This document shows, piece after piece, positions 1-10,274 of a DNA stretch of 64,000 nt. Under the pieces are notes generated by a model. The model was not told where the DNA came from. It did not search any database and worked only from the letters and a program-made list of their open reading frames with translations. Origin of the DNA: Calonectria ilicicola (lineage: Eukaryota > Ascomycota > Sordariomycetes > Hypocreales > Nectriaceae). The stretch spans positions 1,116,001-1,180,000 of the forward strand of contig CP085831.1 of assembly GCA_020809705.1 (NCBI GenBank), in the 5' to 3' direction. How positions within the stretch are numbered: the stretch's first letter is position 1; every line of letters begins with the position of its first letter. A program made the position numbers and the translations under genes.

Positions 1-3000
1 AAATAAAAAAAAAAAGTATTTTTAATTACTTAAATAAATATTATTTAATTCTCTTTTTTCTTTAATCTTAATATATTTATTATTTACTTTAATCTTTTAA
101 TTTTTTTTTAATTTTAAAAATTATAAATAAAAATTATTTTATTTAAAATCTTTTATATTTAATTATTATATTAATAATTATAAATATTTATTATAAAATT
201 TATATTTTTTTTTAAATTTTTAAATTTAAATTTATTATATTTTTATATTATTTTTTAAAAATAATTATATTTTTTTTAATAAATTTTTTATTATTTATAT
301 AAAATTTATTTTTATAAAATATTTTAAATTTATATTTAATAAATTTTATTTTTTATAATATTATAAAATTAATAATTTTAATTTTATTATATATATAATA
401 AAAAAATTTATTTTTATTAAGTTTCTTTTAATAATAAATATATTAATTAAATAATAATTATTTATAAAAATTATTATTAATATATTTTTTAATATTTAAA
501 TAATTTAAATTATAATTTTAAAAAATATAATATTTAAATAATATTATATTAAAAATAATAAAAAATATATATTAAAATTTATAATTTTAATAAAAAAAGT
601 TATTTTAAATATAATTATTTAAGTTTTTATAAAAATAATCTTATTATAAAATTAATTATATTTTAATTAAATAAATTATATAATTAAATTTTATTATATT
701 TATTATTATTATAATTTTAAAGCTTTTTTAAAATAAAGCCTATAATTTACTAAAATAATATATTCTTTTTTTTATAATTATAATATATAATATTTATTAA
801 ATCTTTTTAAATAACTTCTAGTTTTATAGATTTTAAGTATATTTTATAAAATATATTATAATATTATATTTTCTTATTTTTAAATAGAAGCTTTTAGTTT
901 TATTTTTTATTAAAATAAAATAAATTATAGTTTCTTTCTTTTTTCTTTTTTTATTATTTAAATTATTATTAGTTGATTTTAATAGTTATTAAGATAAACT
1001 TATAAAGTTTATTTAGTTTATTTACTTTATAAATTTTATTTTTTATTTTATCTTTTAATTTATAATAATAAGTTTTTATAAATATATTATTATTTTAATT
1101 AAATTTTAAGGTTATTTATTAGAATTTTATAAAATAATTAATATATAAATTAATTTACTTTAATTTTTTAAATTTAATTATTATTTTTTTATTTTTATTA
1201 ATAATTTTAAAGTTATTTTTAAGTATTTTTTTAAAGTTTTTTTAATTTTTAAATATATTTTTAATTTTTTATTTTTATTTATTTTTATTATTATTAAAAT
1301 AATCTTTTATAATAAATTTAAAATATTTTATAAAAATAAATTTTATATAAATAATAAAAAATTTATTAAAAAAAAATATAATTATTTTTAAAAAATAATA
1401 TAAAAATATAATAAATTTAAATTTAAAAACTTAAAAAAAATATAAGTTTTATAATAAATATTTATAATTATTAATATAATAATTAAATATAAAAAATTTT
1501 AAATAAAATAATTTAATTTTTAAAATTAAAAAAGAAAATTAAAAGGCTAAAATAAATAATAAATATATTAAGATTAAGGAAAAAAAGAGCTAAATAGTAT
1601 TTATTTAAGTAATTAAAAGTACTTTTTTTTATTTAATATTTAATAATAATATAATTATTAATTAATATTATTTTTTATAATTAAAATTAATCTATTTATA
1701 TATTTATTCTAGATTATAATATATAGAATTATTATAATTTAAATTATTATAATTTAAATTACTATAATTCTTTCTTATATAATCTCTTTAAGGTTAGTTA
1801 GCTTTAATTAGTTTATAATTTCTTTATTATATATAGAATTTAAGGCTTTTTTTATTTTTTAGCTATTAATTTAATATAAATTATAATAATTAATAATAAA
1901 TATAAAAATTAAATAAATAAAATTTGGAAAAAATAAAATTTATTTATAAAAATTAAAAAAAAATATAAAATTAAAAAAAAAATTAAATAATATTTATTTA
2001 AATAATATTATATTAAAAATAATAAAAAACATATATTAAAATTTATAATTTTAATAAATAAAATTATTTTAAATATAATTATTTAAGTTTTTATAAAAAT
2101 AATCTTATTATAAATTAATTATATTTTAATTAAATAAATTATATAATTAAATTTAATTATATTTATTCTTATTATAATTTTAAAGCTTTTTTTAAAATAA
2201 AGTTTATAATTTATTAAAATTATTATTTTTAAATAAAAACTTTATTTTCTTTTATAAAATTTATTATTTTAAAATTTTTTTTATATTTTTAAAAAATAAA
2301 ATAAATTTTAATTTTTAATAATTATATTATTATTAAATATTAAATAAAAAAAAGTACTTTTAATTATTTAAATAAATACTATTTAACTGTCTCTTTTTCT
2401 TAATCTTAGTATTTATATAAGATTTATTTATATATATATAATATTATATCTTTTTTAATTTCTTTTATTTATATTTTTATAAATAAACCTTATTTCTTTT
2501 AAAATTTTAATTATTTAATTCTTATATTTATTACTAATAATATTTATTATAAAACTCTTTTTTATTAAATTTAATATTTTAAATTTAAATTTAAATTTAT
2601 TATATTTTTATATTATTTCTTTTAAAATTTAATATTTTTTTTTAATAAATTTTTAATTATTTATATTAAAATTATTAATATAAATATAAAATATTTAAAA
2701 TTTATATATAATAAATTTTATTTTTTAATAAATTATAAAATTAATTTTAAAATTTATATTTAATTTATTTTTAATAAATTTTAATTAATATTTAATATAT
2801 AATTTAAAAAATAATTATTTATAAAAAGTATTATAAATATATTTTTTAATATTTATATAATTAAAATTATAATTTTAAAGAATATAATATTTAAAAAATA
2901 TTATATTAAAAATAATAAAAAATATATTATAATTTATAATTTTAATAAAAAAAATTATTTTAAATATAATTATTTAAATTTTTATAAAAATAATTTTATT

Positions 3001-3480
3001 ATAAATTAATTATATTTTAATTAAATAAATTATATAATTAAATTTAATTATATTTATTATTATTATAATTTTAAAGCTTTTTTTAAAATAAAATTTATAA
3101 TTTATTAAAATTTTAATTTTATTATTTATATTATTTATTTAATATATTTTTTTATTTTTTTTTAAAATATTTAAAAATATTTTTAATTAATTAAATTAAA
3201 TTTAATTTTATTAATTTAAATTAATTAATTAATATATTTAATTATAAATTTTAATTTTAAAAAATTATTATTAATATAAATAAATATTTTAATTATATAT
3301 ATATGTATTTAAAAATATATATTTAAAACTTTTTTTAATATATATTTAAAAAAGATTTATTTAAATAAAATTTTTTTTTATTATATATAATTTTTAATTA
3401 TTAAGATTTTTTTATTTTATATTATCTTTAAGCTTTAAAATTAATATAAAAATAATTATACTAATTAATATAAAAGTCTA
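1..3480. repeat. RIP-type A+T block of dead repeat copies
   Basis: This stretch is almost wholly A and T, with very few G or C and no usable reading frame. It is built from copies of one sequence. The segment 1-280 recurs inverted at about 1360-1640. The segment 1-760 recurs in direct orientation at about 2313-3110, and 515-760 recurs again at about 1975-2225. The shared stretch around AGCTTTTTTAAAATAAAG is seen at 721, 2185 and 3078. Multicopy DNA stripped of C:G pairs is the usual result of repeat-induced point mutation in Pezizomycotina. The parent element cannot be identified. The left end lies outside the window, and the block stops abruptly near 3480-3500. Confidence 0.85.
1360..1640 (-). 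repeat. Inverted copy of the 1-280 repeat arm
   Basis: Read on the minus strand, this segment follows 1-280 almost base for base, including the run of A before GTACTTTTAATTACTTAAAT and the TTCTTTAATCTTA-like stretch after it. With 1-280 it frames about 1.6 kb as a large inverted repeat. This could be terminal inverted repeats of a dead DNA transposon or two head-to-head copies. The copy near 2313 shares about 30 further bases with its outer edge, so the repeat extends past the arm. Confidence 0.7.
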
Positions 3481-3551
3481 TTATAAGGTATACCTTTAAG
3501 TCCTATGACCTTGTCAATGTCTTTCTTTCCTAAGAGGAAGAAAATAACTAT

Positions 3552-3964
3552 ATGAAAGACATTCTCTCTGTCTTATCCCTTGCTGCTCTTGTCGTTGGCC
3601 AGACTGGCGAATGCGAGAATGGTTCCGCATTTTGCTGCAGGGCCCTCGAATTACCTTCGTCTGTAGCAGCCCAGCCTGTGCTGGCCTTGATCAACGTGCC
3701 CTTGGACGATATTAGCGGCGATGTCGGACTGGATTATAAGTGGCACCCTCCACAACTTTATTGCAAGTCTAACTCTTATTTTTAGGTTCCCCAGTTGCTA
3801 TCACTGGTGGTGGGCAGGGAAGCTGCGACGGAGCACTAGCTTGCTGCTCTGATCTTTCCTCGGTTAGTTTACTCCTCCGCGATTTCATATCTGTTTCGAA
3901 TACTAATCTCGCATGTGTAAAGATTGCCATAGCTGCTCTTGGCTGCAGGCCTGCTGGCGTCTAA
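3552..3964 (+). pseudogene. Class I hydrophobin with mutated splice donor
   Basis: Small secreted surface-active protein of the class I hydrophobin family. Residues 1-19 look like a signal peptide. Joining 3552-3735, 3786-3862 and 3923-3964 gives 100 residues with eight cysteines spaced C-x6-CC, then C, C-x5-CC, C, and a Cys four residues from the end, as expected of the family. Intron 2 (3863-3922) has GT-AG ends and a CTAAT branch. Intron 1 (3736-3785) has a good branch (CTAAC) and AG acceptor, but its donor reads ATAAGT where GTAAGT is expected. Only this junction makes the fourth cysteine (T joined to GT). Without splicing, the frame ends at a TAG at 3783. The change fits G-to-A in a TpG context, which is the RIP signature, and the gene lies about 60 bp from the RIP block, which also replaces its promoter. 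Non-canonical splicing is not excluded. Confidence 0.75.
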
Positions 3965-4721
3965 CCGAAATGGATGCAACCTGGCACGCCTTGAGTGCGA
4001 TTTGGACATATCAGACGTTAAAGAGGACAGGCTATCATGGATTCTAATCTAACATAAATAAATAAAAAGTTGGATCTCAAGTTGCAAGGGTTGATTTCAT
4101 CAGCAAAGAAGTCTAGTGAATAATGAGGCCGTGATATGGTTTGCTAAAGTCTACTCAGTTAGCTCTTTTCAACGAGTGAGAACTTATACGCACTAACCGT
4201 GAATGCACCCACTATTTTTCAGGGCTAAATTTGAGTTCATGATATCCGAGAGTGTTGTGTCTGCTAGCATATTTGTTTGATGATTTTTAAATATTCCAAT
4301 ATTGGTAGCAATAACCCAAGTATGCTCGAGGCCAATTGTGCCACACACTCTTCTCCGGGTTTCCGGACTGTATTGGATTATCATTCTTATCTTGGATATC
4401 TTCAGTGTTTTTCTTTTTTGCGATCTCGCATACGCTCCTGTTCAATGTTCAATGGGAGAGGTAGACGATACCAGAAGAGGAAAGGTGCTGCGATTTCTCT
4501 ACCAGCATCACTTCAATTCACATAATCTCATTCGGAATATTAGCAATTAGATTGGCTAATAAATAGTTCGTTCATGAGATTACATTGAAAAGGTAGTCTA
4601 TAAAATAGGTTTCGTCTACAGGACGCCACATTAGACAATCAATCAGATAACGAAACGGTTTCCCAGGGCACTTCCCTAATACTTGACAGGCGTAGTTGGA
4701 ATGTTATACTTATACGCTCAA
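3965..4721. other. Intergenic, no gene seen
   Basis: Ordinary-composition spacer between the hydrophobin and the 3' end of the ankyrin gene. The short frames here have no recognisable motif and overlap each other. No RNA gene or repeat was recognised. Confidence 0.5.
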
Positions 4722-7700
4722 CTAACTATCTGGAAACCTGGAATCCCTATATTCCCGTAAGAAATCTGCCACGGCTAAATGTCCATTCCGATCCGCAAAC
4801 GACATGGCGTTTTGGAACTGGGTGATGCCTGGACCATCAATCCGAGATCCGGCTGCTAGCAACAGCGCCACTGTATCAAGGCGGCCATTCTCAGCCGCGC
4901 TCTCTAGTGCTGTTCTCCCTCCGAAGATAGGTCGATCTGCATTAACATTGGCTCCAAATTGTAGCAAAAGGTGAAGAATGCCTATCATGCCGTGTGTGGA
5001 CGCTAATTGAAGCGCGGTGGCCCCATTAATTGAAGCGGGAGGTTCATTTACGCTAGCTTTGTGAGCAATAAGTAGTTTGACAGTTTTCATACACCCGCGT
5101 CTGACCGCGGCCTGAAGTGCTGTGATTCCATAACAGACGTAAGGAGGTGTATTAACATCGGCACCTCGCTGGATGAGATAATCGACGATACCGAGATCTC
5201 CAACTTCAACTGCCCTCTGAAGTGGAGTTCGGTCGACGCCCGCAAAGTAAGTCGCGTTGATATTCGCTCCTCTTTCTATCAAAAGGGCAACTACTTTGAG
5301 ACGAGATTTGCCAATTGCAACCAGAAGTGGCGTTTCTGTAAGTGATCTTCCGGGAACCTTTCTCACTATGCCATTGACATCAGCACCATTATTCAACAAT
5401 AGCTGAATCAATTCCAAAGTGTCGCTTTTATCAAACTGAATTGCTGTCGCCAATGGTAATTGTTGATGATAGCAGCAGGGAAAGTCTACATCGGGTTCGT
5501 AGCATTCCCTACAATATCCCCATCCGTGAAACCCAATATTATTTTTCAGTAGACGATTTGCGACTTCCCAGTTATTTTTTCGAATTGCCTCATGCAATAA
5601 TTCTGAACCAACATTCCCTTTACCATTAGGATATCTCTGAGAAAAGCTGCTAAATAACAGTTCTCTGATGTTCTCTGCTTTGTCCAGAACTGCAGAAATT
5701 GCATGATCGTCTCCTGGGTCCACACCAAGACTTAGCAAATAACTGGTCATATAAAAGTCGTTATTGGCCACCGCAGCTGCCAGTGGCGAGGATCCAGAAG
5801 TAGGCCGTCGATGGTGGTTATTGTTATACTTCTCATGATACTGCTGATACATGTCCAGGCCGGCTTCTAGAAGGATTTCTACCAGGTCTCTCCTTCCCAT
5901 TTTAATAGCGAATCCGATGGGACTGATATATGATTCGCTGAAATTTAACTCAGTGTATTTCCCAACCCCTGCAGATAGCACTAATTTGATGATATCCAGG
6001 TCTCCCCATTCTAAGGCATGCAGTAGAGGTCGTATAGAGTCGACTGGAGGCGGAGAGGCTTCCAATATAGCGTGCACGAGAGTCTTATTTCTTGCTTCCA
6101 AGGCTAAAGAGAGAAATTCATACCCTTCGCTCCCTATTGGCAGACCATTTCCAATGTTATGGGTCGCTCCAACCCGGATAAGCTGCAGGGCCATGGCTTC
6201 ATTGTTTAGCATCAGAGCAGCTCCGAGACTTGCATTTAGTAGATCCGAAATATTATATGCATCAGTATAATCATCATCAATGTAATCCAAGTTGGGAATG
6301 CCTAGATTCATCAAATCTTGAAATATGTGCATATTACCGGCCTCGGCAGCAGCGTGTAGAGTAAGGAAATAAAGTCGCGTATGTTTGATACATTCCAAAG
6401 CACCTTTTTCGCGAAATATTTGAATAAGTGTCGGATCTTTAACCCGAATAGCGGCTGGAAAGGATGCTTCAAACTGAAGGTCCACCTCCAAAGAGATAAG
6501 GTAATGAGCAATATCCATGTTTTTCACCTCGATAGCACGTTTCAGTAAAGCGCAGGTAGGGACAATATGGTGTGATTCAATCAGACTTTTGACCAAGAAT
6601 GTGTAACCAACTTCGATCATTGATATCTGAAATTGGATAAAAGGCTCCTCATCCCAGGGTTGTTTTTCTTTGTCTTGCTTTGATTTTGATTCAACATATT
6701 CGAGATGAGCCAGGCCATTCAGTAACGCATTAGTGAACGTTGTAGCTCTAGTTTCGTCAAGGAATGAGAAGGCACCACCCAAAGCATGCATTTCACGCCA
6801 TAGAGGATCTTCGGGAGCAATGTGATCGATAAGTTTCATAAAGGTATCGCTGTGTTTTAGCGCCACCGCTGCTGTCAAGCAATCCATGGTCAGCTTTGCG
6901 CCAGCATCCATCAGCAGTTGTACAAGCGCAAACGCTGGGCCTACAGCATTAAAAGGTACGCTGATCACATTAGCGAGAGCTCCGTGGTACCTTCTGCATT
7001 CTTTGTAGCTGTGACATCTTGACTGTTCAGATTCTGAATCGCCCAATCCGAATTCAGGGCAAAACGTCTTCTCAAGATCAGCATGATGTTTAATAAGGAC
7101 CTTGGCCGTTTTCAAGTCATGTTCAAGACAGCTGTATTCAATAGCCGTATACCTTTCAAAATCTCGCAACCATGAAGAGTGATCATGGTCGATTGATACC
7201 ACAATATTGTTGATGTCGGCTTTGAAGAATGGAAGCTCCAAGAAAATTTCAATGGCATGTGAGTCATGGGCTTTCAATGCACAATCAAATAGCTTCTCTG
7301 TCAGCGCCTGAGTGGTTGGCCCGGCAAAACTAGAAATAAACTGAACAATTTCTTTGTCTGGCCTATTTCTCAAATAAACCCAGACACTGGAATGAGATAG
7401 ACCATCCAAACCAGCAAAATTGTTAGATATTCCATAGATCAGAAGCCTCGCATAAGCCGAGCTCATCACTCCAGTGTCTGAAATGAGGGCCGAGGCGTGC
7501 GCTGTGTCGGCTGAGGTTTCATAGCGCATACTTATTTCTGGAGGAAGAAGTGCTTGTATCAGAGGCTGTATAAGACGGTAATGCAATGCGAGCACTTTTG
7601 TAGCTGGTGATTGTCCAGTGTTTGAAGTATATGCCCAATTCAAGTCGTGTCTCATCTTCTGACAAGCTTGAAAGTTATCACGCAGTGTACCATCAGTAAC

Positions 7701-7781
7701 ATCGGATATGTCATCACTACGACCAACAGAACTAATTGCCGAACGTAAAGTACTGGGCTCGACTGAACGATCAGTATTCAT
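4722..7781 (-). CDS. Large ankyrin-repeat protein
   Basis: Intact single-exon frame of 1019 residues starting at an ATG at 7781; a TAA lies two codons upstream. The C-terminal third (about residues 820-1005) holds six clear ankyrin repeats with the TPL-x2-A and LL-x2-GA(D/N)-(V/I)N signatures, for example LLIERGANINA and LIQRGADVNT. Degenerate repeats continue N-terminally to about residue 170, including LLEAGLDMYQQ and LLSLGVDPG. No catalytic domain or membrane segment is visible. The repeats suggest a protein-binding scaffold. In fungi such proteins often carry an N-terminal Clr5 domain; here a Clr5 gene lies just upstream on the same strand, about 220 bp away, so the two may be halves of a split gene or a functional pair. 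Its role is unknown. Confidence 0.85.
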   Translation of the reverse strand: MNTDRSVEPSTLRSAISSVGRSDDISDVTDGTLRDNFQACQKMRHDLNWAYTSNTGQSPATKVLALHYRLIQPLIQALLPPEISMRYETSADTAHASALISDTGVMSSAYARLLIYGISNNFAGLDGLSHSSVWVYLRNRPDKEIVQFISSFAGPTTQALTEKLFDCALKAHDSHAIEIFLELPFFKADINNIVVSIDHDHSSWLRDFERYTAIEYSCLEHDLKTAKVLIKHHADLEKTFCPEFGLGDSESEQSRCHSYKECRRYHGALANVISVPFNAVGPAFALVQLLMDAGAKLTMDCLTAAVALKHSDTFMKLIDHIAPEDPLWREMHALGGAFSFLDETRATTFTNALLNGLAHLEYVESKSKQDKEKQPWDEEPFIQFQISMIEVGYTFLVKSLIESHHIVPTCALLKRAIEVKNMDIAHYLISLEVDLQFEASFPAAIRVKDPTLIQIFREKGALECIKHTRLYFLTLHAAAEAGNMHIFQDLMNLGIPNLDYIDDDYTDAYNISDLLNASLGAALMLNNEAMALQLIRVGATHNIGNGLPIGSEGYEFLSLALEARNKTLVHAILEASPPPVDSIRPLLHALEWGDLDIIKLVLSAGVGKYTELNFSESYISPIGFAIKMGRRDLVEILLEAGLDMYQQYHEKYNNNHHRRPTSGSSPLAAAVANNDFYMTSYLLSLGVDPGDDHAISAVLDKAENIRELLFSSFSQRYPNGKGNVGSELLHEAIRKNNWEVANRLLKNNIGFHGWGYCRECYEPDVDFPCCYHQQLPLATAIQFDKSDTLELIQLLLNNGADVNGIVRKVPGRSLTETPLLVAIGKSRLKVVALLIERGANINATYFAGVDRTPLQRAVEVGDLGIVDYLIQRGADVNTPPYVCYGITALQAAVRRGCMKTVKLLIAHKASVNEPPASINGATALQLASTHGMIGILHLLLQFGANVNADRPIFGGRTALESAAENGRLDTVALLLAAGSRIDGPGITQFQNAMSFADRNGHLAVADFLREYRDSRFPDS

Positions 7782-7999
7782 TGATTAAACGGGTGGGTAC
7801 CATTGCCGTATGAGGCACTGATCACTTATATACGCACTTGATGACATGTTTCCGAATAAAGCCGTATCGAAATTGATAAATGGCAGGTTGAAAACTGGCA
7901 ATGTTCTGGCCAAATTCAAAATTGACGACTGTGGTGGAGTAGAGATAGAGAACCCAGAAGGCAAAGCAGGCAGCCGCTCTAGTCGGGTCTATGAGCCTT

Positions 8000-8447
8000 T
8001 TAATGCCCTAGAAAACAAAAGCACCAAAGAGATTGCTTGCCTTGTGGAGAGTTTGTAGATAAAGGGGTACGAGTCCGACGGATCAACCGATCCACGCGTT
8101 TTTCTGAAATCATGCGACCAGAGTGGTGGACTATGCTTCTTTTACCTTGAGAAGCTCGCTGAACGATATGCGGGATAATGTTGCGCATATGTTCGTGTTT
8201 GTAGTTTTTCCCGTAGCCCCATTTCTTGAAATACCTTTCGTACTGTGCCTTGCTAACACCCTCCAGCATCAGCACGCGAACAAATTACATGCAAGGGGAA
8301 AATAATTTACCTGCCATAAAACCCGTGACGAACTTGCATAAATCCCATTACCTGCTCGCGACTGCAGTTTTCATGAATGTACAACTGTTCAATTTCCTTT
8401 TTATGGAATTCCCAATCCTGGGCGGTCGCTTCTTGTAAACAATCCAT
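8000..8447 (-). CDS. Clr5-domain protein
   Basis: Two exons (8447-8311 and 8252-8000) around a 58-nt intron (8253-8310, GTAAAT...TTAG) give 129 residues. The first 60 residues match the Clr5 domain: DWEFHKKEIEQLYI, then a VMGFMQVRHGFYG segment, then, across the intron, QYERYFKKWGYGKN. The domain occurs at the N-terminus of many fungal nuclear or regulatory proteins, and its molecular role is not settled. The rest is basic and Arg/Lys rich. The start at MDCLQEATAQDW is preferred; an in-frame ATG at 8531 would add a hydrophobic leader untypical of the family. The last 20 residues are doubtful, because a GTACCC...TTCTAG intron would end the protein earlier. It lies directly upstream of the ankyrin gene on the same strand. 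Confidence 0.7.
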
Positions 8448-8531
8448 AATGAGAGCTGCGGCAATGTTTTGTGAATATAGAATGAAGATTATCTCAAACA
8501 AAGATTGAATGAGGAACAACCATCTCCGCAT

Positions 8532-9532
8532 CTTCTTTCGGTGAACACGTATCTATGCCCACAAAAATATTCTGGCATGACTGCGGTTAGTCGTATCCTT
8601 ATCTGGATTGGTCCGCGCAAAAATCTTGCTTACTCAGGTTAAAACAAGGCGAAAACCAGATTTTGGCATCCAATGGGATGGCGTTGCTTACCGTAACATG
8701 ACATAATTTGTGACTGCATCTTATCATAGCGGTTAGATCCAAAATCATTCTGCATAAGTGTGACACTCGAGTCAACAGGGAGACGCTGAAGTGAGATGGT
8801 GTAAGACCAATGCACATGATTGGGTTCTGGTTCTACTCATATTTCAGGCAGCCACGACTACTAGTTAATGTGCGAAATTTCAGACCTACGAGTTCAGCTG
8901 AAAGAACCTTGATATGCCTGAAGGCCCTGACAAGTTAAAAAGTATTTCAAATGTGCAAAGATAATGTTGTGCCTAAAAGAAAGTATGCAAGTCGATTTTC
9001 ATTTGAATTGCCTTTATCGACAGAATCTGTGTGTGATTGCCATCTTGCTACAAAGGATTCTTGAATTATGAGATTTGAAGCCGTTGAAGACGGATTAACA
9101 TACGATTGTTCACAAATGATATTTAATTTCTTTTTTACATCTCTCGCTGAGTGATATTAAGGTAAGTGCTCAAGCTGGGGGCGGAGTAGGACAGCTTGAA
9201 GCATGTTTGTCCATGCTCGATTGATTGGCTGTGGCCAAAATCTGGTGCCCCACTTTCCCGTCCAAGCGACGTTAGAGAAATCTTTGATACAATTGGATGA
9301 GGCCAAAATCTTGATGTAGGACCTCTGTATTTCAACGACGGATTTTTGTTCTATGGCGGCAATCGAGATTTTGGCCATCTATTATGGATGAAACAACTAT
9401 AAATCCAGGGCTTTCCTACCGCTTAAAGGAGAGGGAAAGCTCATCCCAAGTCATTCGCGCAGTTCGCAATTCAATTGCCATTTTGCATTTACCAAGCTCC
9501 TTTTGATCGCCAATCTTCGCGCATCAGCCACC
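8532..9532. other. Intergenic with scattered GGCCAAAATC repeats
   Basis: No convincing gene. GGCCAAAATC occurs at about 9232 and 9301, and its reverse complement GATTTTGGCC at about 9368, within 150 bp. They could be binding sites or chance; nothing else marks a promoter. Confidence 0.35.
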
Positions 9533-9928
9533 ATGACCAAGGCCGCAAAGGACTCTCCGAACGAGTCTTGCAAGTCAAGGTAGGCTTCTAAATTCCCATT
9601 ATTCACATTGCATCCAAGCCGAACGGCTGCATTCCCGCTTGCTCCACATTGGTTCCTGACATCAACATCATACTTTAGCATGGATCCGTGTTCGTATCAT
9701 GATGAACAGCAGCATCTGTCCGAGGTTCGAACCGATCACTACTGGCATGAGAATGTCTTTTTGGACATCCCATCTGGGACACCGAATCACGAGAATCGCA
9801 TCAATTACCACCGAGGCAGAATGCAAGCATTTCTCGACGAAAATACAGCTTGGTTCAACGAGAATAAATCAGCCACCATAGAGGAGAAGAAAAGGAAGAA
9901 GAACAAGAACAAGAACAAGAAGAATTAA
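9533..9928 (+). CDS. Small protein with lysine-rich C-terminal tail
   Basis: Predicted 98-residue protein from two exons (9533-9579 and 9679-9928) around a 99-nt GTAGGC...TTTAG intron; the phases fit. The start has a strong fungal context, CAGCCACCATGACC. The body (HYWHENVFLDIPSGTPNHENR and onward) is polar, and the C-terminus is a run of Lys and Asn encoded by AAGAAC-type hexamer repeats, a likely nuclear or nucleolar localisation or nucleic-acid-binding tail. There is no signal peptide or membrane segment. I do not recognise the family. A start inside exon 2 (ATGGATCCG at 9681) would also be possible. Confidence 0.5.
9890..9925 (+). repeat. AAGAAC-type microsatellite inside coding sequence
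   Basis: Short imperfect run of AAGAAC/AAGAAG hexamers coding the Lys/Asn tail of the preceding small protein. Repeat-length change would alter tail length without changing frame. Confidence 0.6.
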
Positions 9929-10274
9929 GAAGAGGCATTCCTGTGTCACATTGTTAGCAGCGGTATGAGAGCGAGCACCGCATTAGTGCGTGATGAGGGA
10001 GTAGTTCGATTTTTTCAGGATTAGAAAAGAGACAATTTCAGATTTTTTTCTCATTCAAATTATTACATCTAAGAACTTCCAAAATTTTTAATCGTCTATT
10101 CGTGTTTGAAGTAGATGTTGGTGATAATGGAAAGTGTTGTGCATTTCACTGCAGACCTGCGCTTACTAGAAGCGGTTTAGCGTCGGGTATCCGGCTTGTG
10201 GAAACAAATGATCGTGAGCCATCAAATGTCAGCTTGAGTCTTCTCTGACTCGAAGCCAATCTAATTCCGTCGCA
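9929..10274 (+). promoter_or_regulatory. Upstream region of the zinc-cluster gene
   Basis: About 345 bp between the small-protein stop and the transcription factor start. It presumably holds the promoter of the downstream gene. No TATA box or specific operator could be named. Confidence 0.3.

Noticed and set aside
1..3480. Mitochondrial DNA insertion or centromere
   Set aside because: No mitochondrial gene or rRNA sequence is visible, and the repeat structure with C:G loss is explained by RIP; a centromere cannot be judged from 3.5 kb.
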